A stretch of DNA of 64,000 bases from Oricola cellulosilytica (GCF_019966575.1 NZ_JAINFK010000004.1:124001-188000); one strand, 5' to 3'. Positions 1-7,276 are shown, numbered from the stretch's first letter. The notes: generated by a model from the letters alone, not told the origin. Numbers and translations: made by a program.

Positions 1-151
1 ACGATCCGGCGTGGCGGTCGTCGCGCAGCGGGTTGCGGCCGATCCAGTAGCCGCCATTGCGGTGGCCGTCCGGCAGCAGCTCGCGCGCCAGCGCCTCGAT
101 GCGGTCCTGCAGGGCCTCCTTGATGTCGGCGAAATCGGACGGGCGGTTCAA
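1..151 (-). CDS. Phage/island DNA primase-helicase, N-terminal fragment (runs off the window)
   Basis: The minus strand reads through 50 codons from a TTG start and is cut by the window edge. The visible N-terminus contains DFADIKEAL and then ELLPDGHRNGGYWIGRNP, a pattern typical of the start of primase/helicase proteins of alphaproteobacterial prophages and islands, upstream of their Toprim and helicase domains. The TTG overlaps the TGA of the preceding DnaA-domain gene as TTGA, so translation is probably coupled. Its place after a DnaA-like gene fits an element replication module. The catalytic domains lie outside the window, so the assignment rests on the N-terminal pattern only. Confidence 0.6.
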   Translation of the reverse strand, partial: MNRPSDFADIKEALQDRIEALARELLPDGHRNGGYWIGRNPLRDDRHAGS

Positions 152-570
152 AGCGTCGCCTCTGGGCACGAAAGCACCCGCTCCATCGTGCCGAGCAGGC
201 GGTCGATCTCCGGGCAGTCGCGGCGGTCCTCGACGGCGTGGCAGATCGCGTGGATGCGCCGGCGCGGGCGGCCGAGCGCCAGCGCCAGGTAGTATTGGCG
301 CGTGTCGAACACGGTGACCGCCAGATAGATCGCCGCGGACTGGGCGAAGGCGAGCCCGGCGATCCGCGGCTTGCCCGGCCGGCGCGCCTCGAGGATCCGG
401 TCGAGCGGGTATCCGGAGAAGCGTGCGACCGTCTGCGCGGCTGTGCGCCATGCCGCCTCCGCGGCGGCGACCTGCATGCGCCGGCGGCGTCCCGGCACGC
501 GCGGGCCGTAATGCTGGCCGGGCCGTATCGCCTCGGTTCTGCGCCGGTGCCGGGATGTCGTTCGCGCCAT
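148..570 (-). CDS. Stand-alone DnaA C-terminal-domain-like DNA-binding protein
   Basis: This 140-residue protein has a basic N-terminus (MARTTSRHRRR). Its C-terminal part (SGYPLDRILEARRPGKPR, then AAIYLAVTVF, then ALGRPRRRIHAICHAVE) follows the layout of the helix-turn-helix domain IV that DnaA uses to bind origin boxes. There is no AAA+ ATPase domain. Such small proteins occur in prophage and island replication operons, where they may recruit replication factors; that role is inferred. The start at 570 was chosen over 609 because the conserved basic segment begins there; no strong ribosome binding site separates the two. It overlaps the primase gene by the sequence TTGA. Confidence 0.6.
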   Translation of the reverse strand: MARTTSRHRRRTEAIRPGQHYGPRVPGRRRRMQVAAAEAAWRTAAQTVARFSGYPLDRILEARRPGKPRIAGLAFAQSAAIYLAVTVFDTRQYYLALALGRPRRRIHAICHAVEDRRDCPEIDRLLGTMERVLSCPEATL

Positions 571-651
571 GAGACTTTTCTGCAGTCCGGTTAAAAGGGC
601 CGGGCGCACGCGAGACTGGCTCGCCCGGCAGTTGGACGGGAGGTACGCAAA

Positions 652-969
652 TTACGCTTTACTGACTGGAACGATGGCGACGGATCCCGCCGCGATGCAG
701 AGCCGCACCTGCGCGGCCCGCAGCTGCATGGCGATCTCCGGGTCGCAATTGCCGAAGGCGTCGCGCCGAGCCGCGAGCGCCGCCAGGATCGCGTCGAGAT
801 AGGCCTCGCCCTCCGCCATGGCGAGCGCGACGCACACTTTGCGGTACTGGCCCTGGAAGCGCTCGAGCACGGCCCAGGGCGTCGCCAGCATCAGCGCCGC
901 GCGGACGGCATCGTCCTCGGCATGCAGGAACTGGTGAACGATCGGCTGGCTGACCGGATGGGATGTCAT
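652..969 (-). CDS. Hypothetical protein of the integrative element
   Basis: This is a 105-residue, alanine-rich, mostly helical protein with no recognised domain. It begins MTSHPVSQPIVHQFLHAEDD. Its ATG overlaps the stop of the MazG-like gene by four bases (ATGA), so it belongs to the leftward operon that runs from 2489 to the window edge. It contains a predicted helical central part (ALMLATPWAVLERFQGQYRK), with no signal peptide or membrane segment. The gap to the DnaA-domain gene is about 80 bases. No function can be given. Confidence 0.55.
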   Translation of the reverse strand: MTSHPVSQPIVHQFLHAEDDAVRAALMLATPWAVLERFQGQYRKVCVALAMAEGEAYLDAILAALAARRDAFGNCDPEIAMQLRAAQVRLCIAAGSVAIVPVSKA

Positions 970-1355
970 CTTTCGGATACGCCCTCATCTGACGCCGTGA
1001 GTTGAAGCAGGTACGGGAACCCGATCTCGCGCGACTTCCTGTCGAAGGTTGGAGGTACGATCTCGGCCAGTTCGAGCCCCATCCGCTGCGCAAGCAGGTC
1101 CAGATAGATGAACGTATCGGCAATCTCGGCGGCGAGTTTCGCCCGCAACTCGGCTTCCGTCTCGCGGTTGCCAACAACGCCGTCTCTCACGCGGTTCAGC
1201 TTCTTGGCTACATTGGCCGCCTCGCCGAGTTCCCCGACTGTCGCGGTGAACCAGTCGGAGAGCGTCCAGCTTTCCAGCTTATGATTGAACCCTTTCGAGT
1301 GCTCACACCGGAGCCGGTTGAGACCTGAAAACGCTTTGAAGGTTAGGTCGTTCAC
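966..1355 (-). CDS. MazG-like nucleotide pyrophosphohydrolase domain protein
   Basis: This 129-residue protein carries the metal-binding helices expected of the all-alpha NTP pyrophosphohydrolase (MazG-like) fold: GELGEAANVAKKL near residue 40, and AAEIADTFIYLDLLAQ near residue 75, which supplies the E-x-x-D pair. Members hydrolyse NTPs or dNTPs to monophosphates. Phage versions are thought to change nucleotide pools or alarmone levels. Overlaps of four bases with both neighbours (966-969 and 1352-1355) place it in the middle of the leftward operon. The substrate cannot be read from the sequence. Confidence 0.7.
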   Translation of the reverse strand: MNDLTFKAFSGLNRLRCEHSKGFNHKLESWTLSDWFTATVGELGEAANVAKKLNRVRDGVVGNRETEAELRAKLAAEIADTFIYLDLLAQRMGLELAEIVPPTFDRKSREIGFPYLLQLTASDEGVSER

Positions 1356-1990
1356 GCCGCGGCCTCCTTCATGTCGTCGGGGATCGGCACCACATAGAAC
1401 GGGTCGATGCCGCGACCTCGGCTCTCGACGATGATGTAGCCCTTGCGTTCCAGCTCGCCGAGCAGCCAGGCGAGGCTGCCGCGGGCAACGCCGGCTTTCT
1501 CGGCCAGGCGGCCGCCGCCGAGTTGAAACCTCTCGCCATGCCGCAAGGCGCAGAGCTGCAGGTGATCGAGCACCCTTTGCTGCATTTCCGGCAGATCGTC
1601 CTTCTTCTCCGAAAGCTTGGGCGCTTCCCGCTTCGCGGGAGCCGCCGCTTCAGGATCGGGCGTGTCTGGCGGCCTGCTCGGCGTCGCTTCCGGCGCTGGG
1701 GTCGGCCGGTCCGGCTCGGTTTCGGTGGGGCGATCTTCGTCAATCCGTTTGAGCGCTTCCCGCACGTCCTTCATCTGCTCGCTGGTCGGTCGCTCCTCCT
1801 CGGCGATTTCCCGGTCCCACCAGAGACTGCTGTCTCCTGTCTCGATGCCCACGAGCTCCTCGCCCAGCGCCTCGGCGAGAAAGGTGACGAGATCGGCAAA
1901 ATTCGTCGCGCCGGCGATCTCCTCGCCACCGGTTTCGAGGATGTAACCTCGCCGCAGCCGCTTGACCTTGATCTGTTTCGTGTCGCTCAC
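1352..1990 (-). CDS. Winged-helix DNA-binding protein with charged linker
   Basis: A 212-residue protein starts at a GTG (1990-1988) behind a good Shine-Dalgarno AAGGAGAGG. The open frame continues upstream to 2263, but that stretch overlaps the next gene and is not coding. Residues 1-90 form a small alpha/beta N-terminal region (KVKRLRRGYILETGGEE). A Pro/Glu-rich linker follows, and then a C-terminal winged-helix segment (QLCALRHGERFQLGGGRL, then GVARGSLAWLLGELERKGYI). The C-terminus looks like a transcription or replication regulator. Its GTG overlaps the upstream gene's stop as GTGA. Confidence 0.6.
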   Translation of the reverse strand: MSDTKQIKVKRLRRGYILETGGEEIAGATNFADLVTFLAEALGEELVGIETGDSSLWWDREIAEEERPTSEQMKDVREALKRIDEDRPTETEPDRPTPAPEATPSRPPDTPDPEAAAPAKREAPKLSEKKDDLPEMQQRVLDHLQLCALRHGERFQLGGGRLAEKAGVARGSLAWLLGELERKGYIIVESRGRGIDPFYVVPIPDDMKEAAA

Positions 1991-2241
1991 ATTCCTCTCC
2001 TTCTTGCTTCGGCGAAATCCTCGACGGTCGCGGGCCTTGCGCCCGGCCCGCCGGTCACCAGCACCTGCCGGAAGCCGGCCCGGCTTGACGGATGCAGCGA
2101 GACGAGCTCGATCTTCGCCCCCTTCAGGCCAGCGAGCGCCGCTTCCCGGTTGATCTGCGCGACGATGTCGGCCGCCAGCGCCGCGCGCTTCTCCGGCGCG
2201 GCGTCGTCGGCGACCTGGTCGCAAAGGGCGAAGGCGATCAT
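1987..2241 (-). CDS. Small hypothetical protein of the integrative element
   Basis: This 84-residue protein starts MIAFALCDQVADDAAP and ends in a short charged tail (EDFAEARRRGM). It has no recognised domain. It overlaps the HTH gene upstream and the winged-helix gene downstream by four bases each. This supports real translation within a tightly packed operon rather than a chance frame. No signal peptide or membrane segment is seen. Confidence 0.55.
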   Translation of the reverse strand: MIAFALCDQVADDAAPEKRAALAADIVAQINREAALAGLKGAKIELVSLHPSSRAGFRQVLVTGGPGARPATVEDFAEARRRGM

Positions 2242-2489
2242 CGCGCGCCCTCGCCTTCGGCATGCGGCTGCAGGCCGGTCAGGTGCTCCAGCAGAAGCGC
2301 CTCGCGGTTGAGCAGCGCCCGCTGCAGCTTCAGGTGGGTGCGCCGGTTGGGGTCCGCGCCGGCGCGGATCCGGCTCGCCGTGGAATTGTGCACCCCGGCG
2401 TCGCGGGAAAGTTCGGCCATGCTGACATTGATACGGCCGGCGCGCTCGAACAGGTCGTCGATCGGCATCAGCGTTTCGTGGCGGTCCAT
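2238..2489 (-). CDS. Small HTH regulator (Cro-like), first gene of the leftward operon
   Basis: The 83-residue protein has a helix-turn-helix reading INVSMAELSRDAGVHNSTA near residues 20-40, of the XRE/lambda-repressor-like type. The ATG at 2489 was chosen over 2513 because GGGGAAG lies just upstream of it and because 2513 falls inside the palindrome at 2509-2520. The gene is divergent from an XRE repressor at 2629. That is the layout of a Cro/CI-type switch, although which protein plays which role is inferred. It probably leads the operon containing the primase. Confidence 0.6.
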   Translation of the reverse strand: MDRHETLMPIDDLFERAGRINVSMAELSRDAGVHNSTASRIRAGADPNRRTHLKLQRALLNREALLLEHLTGLQPHAEGEGAR

Positions 2490-2628
2490 TGGCTTCCCCG
2501 CTATTGTGTGCATTAATGCAACGTCGATCTGATTTGGTGCAGTCTTGTCAAGTGTAGAGTTTCCCCTCGTGCCTGATTATTCCCATGTGTTTTTCTGCCC
2601 TCCTGCATTGACCAGGAGGGCACAGGCG
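2490..2628. promoter_or_regulatory. Divergent promoter region with palindromic operator between two HTH genes
   Basis: The intergenic region contains a perfect 12-bp palindrome TGCATTAATGCA at 2509-2520 and the word ATCTGATTTG at 2527-2536. The words TGCATTAA and ATCTGATTTG both recur in the second control region, at 3142-3149 and 3186-3195. This suggests that one repressor reads both regions. No confident -35/-10 pair was assigned. Confidence 0.5.
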
Positions 2629-3081
2629 ATGGCGGGGCAGCCGCTCACCACGAGGACGGACGATCTGAAGGACGCGCACCGCCAGTGGCTGCGCAGGATC
2701 CAGGGCGATCTCGGCCTGTCGCTGTCGGCGATCGCCAAGGGCGCCGGCGTTTCGTCGTCGACGCTGTCGCGCTTTATGAACGACGCCAACCATCCGCACG
2801 CCCTGTCGGCGACGACGATCAGCCGCATCATCGATGCCTATGGCGTCGACGGTCCGCCGATGTCGGCCGGCGCGCTCAATGTCACCGGCTACCGCCAGGC
2901 CGTCTGGAACGTCGTCCACGCGCTGCACGAGGCCGGCGCGCTGCAGTCCGGCGACGCGAGGATGACTGCCGACGCCGTCGTCGATCTCGCCGACTGGCTG
3001 ACCGACGAGGACCACTCAAGCGCCGAGGAAAACGCCGCGATCATCTCCTTTCAGGCCGAGCGGCTGAAGCGAAATGCCTGA
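2629..3081 (+). CDS. XRE-family repressor of the integrative element
   Basis: This 150-residue protein has an N-terminal HTH (LGLSLSAIAKGAGVSSSTLS, residues about 25-45) typical of XRE/lambda-repressor-like proteins. The ATG at 2629 follows the Shine-Dalgarno AGGAGGG; the open frame reaches back to 2545 but would cross the operator region. The C-terminal half is helical and lacks the S24 peptidase Ser-Lys dyad of classic LexA/CI repressors. Release of repression is therefore unlikely to be by RecA-stimulated self-cleavage. It is divergent from the Cro-like gene at 2489. Confidence 0.65.
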   Translation: MAGQPLTTRTDDLKDAHRQWLRRIQGDLGLSLSAIAKGAGVSSSTLSRFMNDANHPHALSATTISRIIDAYGVDGPPMSAGALNVTGYRQAVWNVVHALHEAGALQSGDARMTADAVVDLADWLTDEDHSSAEENAAIISFQAERLKRNA

Positions 3082-3141
3082 ACGCGCCCGTTTCACATGA
3101 AGCAGTTTACAGCGCGTTGATGATTTTTCGCATGACGCTGT

Positions 3142-3196
3142 TGCATTAAATCACATTTGCTGAAATGCTCCCTTCTGCAAATCGCATCTGATTTGC
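3142..3196. promoter_or_regulatory. Operator candidate upstream of the AlpA-like gene
   Basis: A perfect inverted repeat GCAAATC-N6-GATTTGC lies at 3177-3183 and 3190-3196, and TGCATTAA lies at 3142-3149. Both TGCATTAA and the ATCTGATTTG part of the repeat also occur in the divergent switch at 2509-2536. The site ends about 24 bases before the AlpA-like start codon, so binding there would block the rightward small-gene operon. Confidence 0.5.
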
Positions 3197-3219
3197 GGAA
3201 AAAACGGAGCGTTTGCGCA

Positions 3220-3453
3220 ATGGAACATATCGAAAACCGGCTGGTGATGACGGCGCGTGAAGTCGCCGCCGCGCTCGGCTGGAAAACCGAGAATTCATTC
3301 CGCCAGCACCGCCTCGATCTCGAGGCGCACGGCTTTCCGGCCAAGCTGCCGGGCATCAATGGCTGGTCGCGCGCCGCGGTCGAGCGCTGGGTCGCCACCA
3401 ATGGCGAGACATGGCTGCCGGCGGACCTCGTCCTCGAGGAGGGCCCGGCATGA
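3220..3453 (+). CDS. AlpA-like / excisionase-like HTH DNA-binding protein
   Basis: This 77-residue protein has the small winged-HTH pattern of AlpA/excisionase proteins: MTAREVAAALGWKT, then GFPAKLPGINGWSRAAVERW. The ATG at 3220 has GGAGC upstream; the frame extends back to 3157 only through the operator repeat. AlpA-type proteins activate integrase genes or bend attachment-site DNA. It is the first gene of a chain of overlapping small genes leading towards the integrase, so control of excision is a reasonable inference. Confidence 0.6.
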   Translation: MEHIENRLVMTAREVAAALGWKTENSFRQHRLDLEAHGFPAKLPGINGWSRAAVERWVATNGETWLPADLVLEEGPA

Positions 3454-3779
3454 CCGCCCGCCGCGCCGTCGCGCCGCCGCCGGTCGACGCCGGCGACCTG
3501 GTCGATCCCTCCCTCCTGACGCGCACCGAAAAGGATGCGCTGCGCAAGGCCGGCATGTGGCGCCTGTCGCGCCGCCGCGGCGGCTACGGGCTGATCGGCG
3601 AGCGCTGGACGGTGACGCTGGCGACCGTGCGCGTCCTCAAGCGCCTCGGCCTGGTACGCTCCGTCATCGGCTCCGGCCGCAACACGCTGCTGATCACCGG
3701 CTCGGGAAAGATGACGCTGGCGATCATGGACGCCCGCGCCCGGCGCGCACGCCCGGCCAGGGAGGCGGCCAATGGCTGA
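3450..3779 (+). CDS. Hypothetical winged-helix-like protein
   Basis: A 109-residue basic protein whose ATG overlaps the previous stop (ATGA at 3450-3453). Residues about 30-90 (LTRTEKDALRKAGMWRLSRR, then ATVRVLKRLGLVRSVIG, then TLLITGSGKMTLAIMDARAR) have the helix-helix-beta layout of a winged helix, as in the next gene. No known family is recognised. The position after an AlpA-like gene suggests a DNA-binding role in the element, but this is a guess. Confidence 0.5.
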   Translation: MTARRAVAPPPVDAGDLVDPSLLTRTEKDALRKAGMWRLSRRRGGYGLIGERWTVTLATVRVLKRLGLVRSVIGSGRNTLLITGSGKMTLAIMDARARRARPAREAANG

Positions 3780-4065
3780 CCCCCTGACGCCCAACTCCTC
3801 CCGGAGTGAACTGCGAGCGTGCTGGCGGAGTCTTTCGCCGCCAATGCGCAAGGCCCTCGATGCCGCCGCCGATGCACCGCTCCGCCGCCGCAGGCACTGG
3901 TGGTTCGCAAACAACAGCGGCGGCGGCTTTGCCACCGACACGATCGAAAGCCTTCGGCGGCAGGGCCTGCTGGCCGTTGAGGGTCTTCACAAGCCGCCGG
4001 GGATCGCCCGGATCTCGGATCTCGGAACGGCGGTATTTCGAAGCGTTGGTGAGGGCATCGAATGA
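3772..4065 (+). CDS. Hypothetical winged-helix-like protein (second of a pair)
   Basis: A 97-residue protein overlapping the preceding gene by eight bases. The central part (LSPPMRKALDAAADAP, then DTIESLRRQGLLAVEG, then ARISDLGTAVFRSVGEGIE) has the same outline as the 3450-3779 protein: a helix, a 'RRQGL' turn and a C-terminal beta-wing. The two may be diverged duplicates. No known family was recognised and no membrane segment is present. Confidence 0.5.
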   Translation: MADPLTPNSSRSELRACWRSLSPPMRKALDAAADAPLRRRRHWWFANNSGGGFATDTIESLRRQGLLAVEGLHKPPGIARISDLGTAVFRSVGEGIE

Positions 4066-4256
4066 GCGATCCCAACGCATGGGCGGATGCCGCCCTCGTC
4101 CTCGCATTTGCCGTCTGTTTCGCGGTCGCCGCCTTCGTCCTCATCGGCGACGGCCGCACCGCCCGGCGCGACCGGCAATGGTTTTCCGTCACCAGCAAAA
4201 GGAGCATGACCCATCATGAACATGGTGCAAACGACAATACCCGGCGGCGGCCATGA
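4062..4256 (+). CDS. Small single-span membrane protein
   Basis: A 64-residue protein with one hydrophobic segment (ALVLAFAVCFAVAAFVLIGD, residues about 11-30) followed by a basic cytoplasmic-type tail. It overlaps the previous gene by four bases and the next by 41 bases. Family and function are not recognised. Small single-span proteins of this kind in prophages can be holin-like or superinfection-exclusion factors, but nothing in the sequence decides this. Confidence 0.45.
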   Translation: MSDPNAWADAALVLAFAVCFAVAAFVLIGDGRTARRDRQWFSVTSKRSMTHHEHGANDNTRRRP

Positions 4257-4584
4257 CGCCCTCCTCGAGGAAGCGGTCGGCGCGGCGATCGAGGCCGAGT
4301 TCGGCGGGCAGGCGGAAGCGGAGAACCGCCGCTTCGTCGAGACCATGCTCGCCGATCTCGCCGCGGCCGACAACGCCGTCGCCGCCCATGAGGCCGAGAT
4401 CGCCCGGCGCCAGACGGAGATCGCGTTCCTCAAGACGCGCTGCACGGCGCTGGAGGCTTCCCTCGACGCGATGTCGGTCGGAATGGAGCCGTCGAAGCCG
4501 GTGCCCGACGCCGAACCTGTGGCGCTCGATCTTGATCCTGCGCCAAGCGTCCCGCCGAGGATCCCGCCGCGCCGCGTAGCCTGA
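4216..4584 (+). CDS. Coiled-coil hypothetical protein
   Basis: A 122-residue acidic protein. Residues about 30-90 form a long helix with heptad-like spacing (NRRFVETMLADLAAADNAV, then EAEIARRQTEIAFLKTRC), followed by a Pro-rich tail. It begins inside the 3' end of the membrane-protein gene in another frame. No enzymatic motif was seen. It probably acts as a structural or dimerising protein, if expressed. Confidence 0.45.
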   Translation: MNMVQTTIPGGGHDALLEEAVGAAIEAEFGGQAEAENRRFVETMLADLAAADNAVAAHEAEIARRQTEIAFLKTRCTALEASLDAMSVGMEPSKPVPDAEPVALDLDPAPSVPPRIPPRRVA

Positions 4585-4711
4585 CGGGCAAGGCGCATCT
4601 GAATTGCGAGACGCGCGGCGGCGTTGCCTTTCTCCGCCGGCCGCGCGCAGGACCCGACCGGGGAGGCGGACTCTCGCGAACCTCCCCATTTCATCATCAA
4701 AGGAGAACGCC

Positions 4712-5020
4712 ATGATTATCTACAATGTGCGAAGGCGCTTTCTCGCCAAGAAAGAGGATGCGGAAACCTACCGGAAGGCAGAGCGTTTGCGTCCGGCCTT
4801 TACGCTTAAAATCGAGGTCGGCTCGCGCGATGATCTCGCCGCACTGCTGAACGCACTCTGCAATCCGCCTGCCGGCGCCGGAGCTGATTTCCCAGCCGAC
4901 GAAGCGCTGATCGATAGAGCGCAAGTGCCGGGTCCGACCAGTATTCCGGCGTGCGTTCCGGACTTCCTGCTGACCGACGAGCAGAGGCGTCAACGCAATG
5001 CGGAAAGGCGCACCGCATGA
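4712..5020 (+). CDS. Hypothetical protein of the integrative element
   Basis: This 102-residue protein begins MIIYNVRRRFLAKKEDAETY behind a strong Shine-Dalgarno (AAAGGAG, 7 bases before the ATG). That rules out the longer frame from 4604. The first 55 residues look like a small alpha/beta domain and the C-terminus is charged. It starts a new cluster of three genes linked by four-base overlaps (4712-5468). No family is recognised. Confidence 0.55.
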   Translation: MIIYNVRRRFLAKKEDAETYRKAERLRPAFTLKIEVGSRDDLAALLNALCNPPAGAGADFPADEALIDRAQVPGPTSIPACVPDFLLTDEQRRQRNAERRTA

Positions 5021-5247
5021 GACGGATAGGCACCGGCACCGCCAGCCTCAACAACTGGACGCCGAAGCGGGCGCATTCCTTTTCAATGCGCCGTGTCCTC
5101 AAGATCGAAGGTCTGCTGCAGGAAATCGGCTATTGCTACGGCGACGTCGACAACACCGTCGTCATGGAGTGCGACGACGTTTTAAACCACCTCTCGGCAA
5201 TCAAGGAAGCGCTGGACGAAAGTCTCGCCGAAGGGAAAATGCTATGA
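5017..5247 (+). CDS. Small hypothetical protein
   Basis: A 76-residue protein starting MRRIGTGTASLNNW at an ATG that overlaps the previous stop (ATGA). The C-terminal half is acidic and probably helical (CDDVLNHLSAIKEALDESLA). No domain is recognised. The tight overlaps on both sides support translation. Confidence 0.5.
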   Translation: MRRIGTGTASLNNWTPKRAHSFSMRRVLKIEGLLQEIGYCYGDVDNTVVMECDDVLNHLSAIKEALDESLAEGKML

Positions 5248-5468
5248 CTGCCGACCAGAAGTCGAAGATCATGGCGGCCGCCGCCCAGTTCGCAGCCGCC
5301 TGTCAGGACTGCATCGAGTTCGTGCGCGATCCCGACGGCCTGATGGGCTCCAGCCTCCCGGAAGGCGACACGCTCGCCTGCGCCATGGACGGCTTGCGCC
5401 TTCTTCTCGCGGCCGGGGAGGATGACGCGCCCCTGCGCGAACTGCTCGAAAAGCGGCTGCAGCTGTGA
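5244..5468 (+). CDS. Small hypothetical protein
   Basis: A 74-residue helical protein (MTADQKSKIMAAAAQFAAAC) starting at the ATG at 5244, which overlaps the preceding stop. It contains a Cys pair (CQDC) at about residues 20-23 that is too short to call a metal site. It is the last gene before the integrase. The 117-base gap that follows holds a GC stem (CCCGGCC with GGCCGGG around 5475-5500) that is not followed by a T-run, so a terminator is doubtful. Confidence 0.5.
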   Translation: MTADQKSKIMAAAAQFAAACQDCIEFVRDPDGLMGSSLPEGDTLACAMDGLRLLLAAGEDDAPLRELLEKRLQL

Positions 5469-5585
5469 CACCCCGCCCGGCCTTCCCCTCCCGGCCGGGT
5501 ATCGTGGCCGCCGGCGCCGGACCCGCGCCGGCGGCCGCCTTTGACAAACCGCAAGCGCTGACCGCATTCTGACAGGAGACAGGAC

Positions 5586-6941
5586 ATGCACACGGGACAC
5601 GCCGCCTTCGCCAGCAACGAGCCGCAGGCGAGGCGCTTAAGGGCGAAGGCCACCACAATGGGAACCATCACGATCCGCATTCCGCTGGTCACCTGGCGCG
5701 ACGGCCGGCCGCGCTTCTTCGCCTCGGCCGCGCAGCGCCGGCTCGGCTTTGCCGGCGAGGATCTGCGCCACGGCGGGGACGGTCCGTGGTTCACGGTCGA
5801 GGAATGCCGCGCCTGGTCGGAAGCCAAACAGGCCGATATCGCGGCCGCGCGTTCTGCGGCGGCAGCGACGAAGCCGCATGGCGAGGAGCTTACGGCCGCC
5901 GCCTTCGGGAAACGCCGGCGGGTACAGCCGGCGAGAAGCTTAAGGGCGAACCCCACTCGATTGACCACGCTCTCCCAGCTGGTCGAGGGATTTCTCGACC
6001 GCGATCCGCGCAACAAGGGCCGGGAAATCGTCGAGGGGCGCAAACGCCGCAAGCCCCGTGCCGCCGACACGGTCCGGTTCTACCGCAGCTGCGCGGCCGC
6101 ACTCGCCGAGACCGAGGCCGATCATGGCTGGCACCGTCCCGCCGCGGCGCTGGCGCCGGCCGATCTCGGCAAGGCGATCGAGCGCGTCGAGATCGCCCGC
6201 GGCCTGTCGACGGCGCGCGGCGTCCGGGCAATGCTGTCGCAGGCCTTCGCCTGGGCGGTCCGCGAGGGGCTTGCCCGCGCCAATCCGGTGGCGCTGATCG
6301 AGGACCGGCTTCCGGTTCCCGAAGAAAGGGTGCGCGTCGGCACGGTCGCCGAGATGCTGGCGCTGACCGCCGCCGCCGATGCGCTCGGCCGGCCCGAAGC
6401 CGCCGACTGCATCTGGCTCGCCCTGTTCTCGGCCCAGCGCCAGAAGGACCGCCTCGCCCTCGAGGAGCGCCAGTTCGGCGCGGACGGCATCCTCTGGCAG
6501 CAGTCCAAGACCGGCGAGCGGCTGCTCATTCCGCAGGCGCGCATCGTCCGCGAACGGTTTGCCGCGGCAAGAGAACGCCGCAAGGGCTGGAAGGTCGTGC
6601 CGACCCGCGTCATCGTCGACGAGCGGGCGCAACGGCCGTTCAAGGCCGACTGGTGGCGCAAGGTGTTCCGCGAAGTGCGCGACCATGCGGCGGCCTCGAT
6701 GCCGTCGCTCTCCGACTTTCGCGATCAGGATCTGCGCGACACGGCGCTGTCCTGGGCGGACTATGCCGGCTGCGACTATGCCGAGATCGGCAATCTCTCC
6801 GGCCACCGCTTCGCCCGCGAGACGCAGATCCTGCGCCATTACGTGACGAAGTTCGATCCGGCCAGGGCCGCCCGCGCGGTGGCGAAAACCGAGGCGTGGT
6901 TCGACCGGCAGGTCGAGGCGGAGAAGGAGAAGGCGCTGTGA
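5586..6941 (+). CDS. Tyrosine-family site-specific integrase of the element
   Basis: This 451-residue protein has a SAM-like core-binding region (LSQLVEGFLDRDP to LSQAFAWAVREGLARANP) and a C-terminal catalytic domain. The catalytic Arg lies in FSAQRQKDRLALEE and the second Arg in DQDLRDTALSW. The Gly-His is in LSGHRF, and the nucleophile is Tyr in ILRHYVTKFDP. The ATG at 5586 has AGGAG eight bases upstream. An ATG at 5658 (MGTITIRIP) would match the usual N-terminus better, because residues 1-24 lie in a repeat-like stem-loop (5604-5650). It would integrate the element at the tRNA-Lys gene 1.3 kb downstream. Confidence 0.85.
   Translation: MHTGHAAFASNEPQARRLRAKATTMGTITIRIPLVTWRDGRPRFFASAAQRRLGFAGEDLRHGGDGPWFTVEECRAWSEAKQADIAAARSAAAATKPHGEELTAAAFGKRRRVQPARSLRANPTRLTTLSQLVEGFLDRDPRNKGREIVEGRKRRKPRAADTVRFYRSCAAALAETEADHGWHRPAAALAPADLGKAIERVEIARGLSTARGVRAMLSQAFAWAVREGLARANPVALIEDRLPVPEERVRVGTVAEMLALTAAADALGRPEAADCIWLALFSAQRQKDRLALEERQFGADGILWQQSKTGERLLIPQARIVRERFAAARERRKGWKVVPTRVIVDERAQRPFKADWWRKVFREVRDHAAASMPSLSDFRDQDLRDTALSWADYAGCDYAEIGNLSGHRFARETQILRHYVTKFDPARAARAVAKTEAWFDRQVEAEKEKAL
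5604..5650 (+). repeat. Mini stem-loop repeat, copy 1 (inside the integrase 5' end)
   Basis: A perfect 9-bp stem, GCCTTCGCC (5604-5612) with GGCGAAGGC (5642-5650), encloses a 29-base loop that begins AGCAACGAG and ends GCGAGGCGCTTAAG. Loops with the same start and end occur at 5864-5894, 61444-61470 and 61972-62000, and a shorter version at 61298-61319. The stems differ from copy to copy but each still pairs. Confidence 0.65.
5856..5902 (+). repeat. Mini stem-loop repeat, copy 2 (inside the integrase gene)
   Basis: The stem GCGGCGGC (5856-5863) pairs perfectly with GCCGCCGC (5895-5902). The 31-base loop begins AGCGACGA and ends GCGAGGAGCTTACG, matching the loop ends of copy 1 and the 61.3-62.0 kb copies. 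A third, more degenerate match (GCGAGAAGCTTAAGGGCG) is at 5931-5948. Confidence 0.5.
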
Positions 6942-7276
6942 ACGGATACGACAGGGACAAGGGCATCAAGGCGGAAGGCCAGCACGCCGCGATCTGGCAC
7001 GCCGAAAGGGACGGCCGGCACTCGATCGGCTACACGCTGCCACTGCAGGAAGCCGTCACTCGGCAGCTTGCAGCGCACCTCGCGGCCGATCAGGACAGGC
7101 AGGTGCACCGGGCGCTGATCGAACTCGGCTGGACAGCGCCGGTCGACGGCATCGCCGACGATCTGAAATCCGCTGGCATTGCCTTCGTCCGGCATTATAT
7201 CGACGATCATGGCGATCTGGTCTCGGAGCGTTTGGCGCCGGAGACCGTCCGACTGAAAGGGAACAAGGCGCTGTGA
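6938..7276 (+). CDS. Hypothetical protein downstream of integrase
   Basis: A 112-residue protein starting at a GTG that overlaps the integrase stop (GTGA), with AAGGAGA upstream inside the integrase gene. It begins VNGYDRDKGIKAEGQHAAIW and continues with an alpha/beta stretch (GYTLPLQEAVTRQLAAHLAA). No known family is recognised. Translation is coupled to the integrase, so a role in recombination or element maintenance is possible but unproven. Confidence 0.55.
   Translation: MNGYDRDKGIKAEGQHAAIWHAERDGRHSIGYTLPLQEAVTRQLAAHLAADQDRQVHRALIELGWTAPVDGIADDLKSAGIAFVRHYIDDHGDLVSERLAPETVRLKGNKAL

Noticed and set aside
5475-5500. GC stem after the small-gene cluster as a terminator
   Set aside because: The stem CCCGGCC/GGCCGGG is good but no T-run follows, and the region is highly GC-rich by nature.
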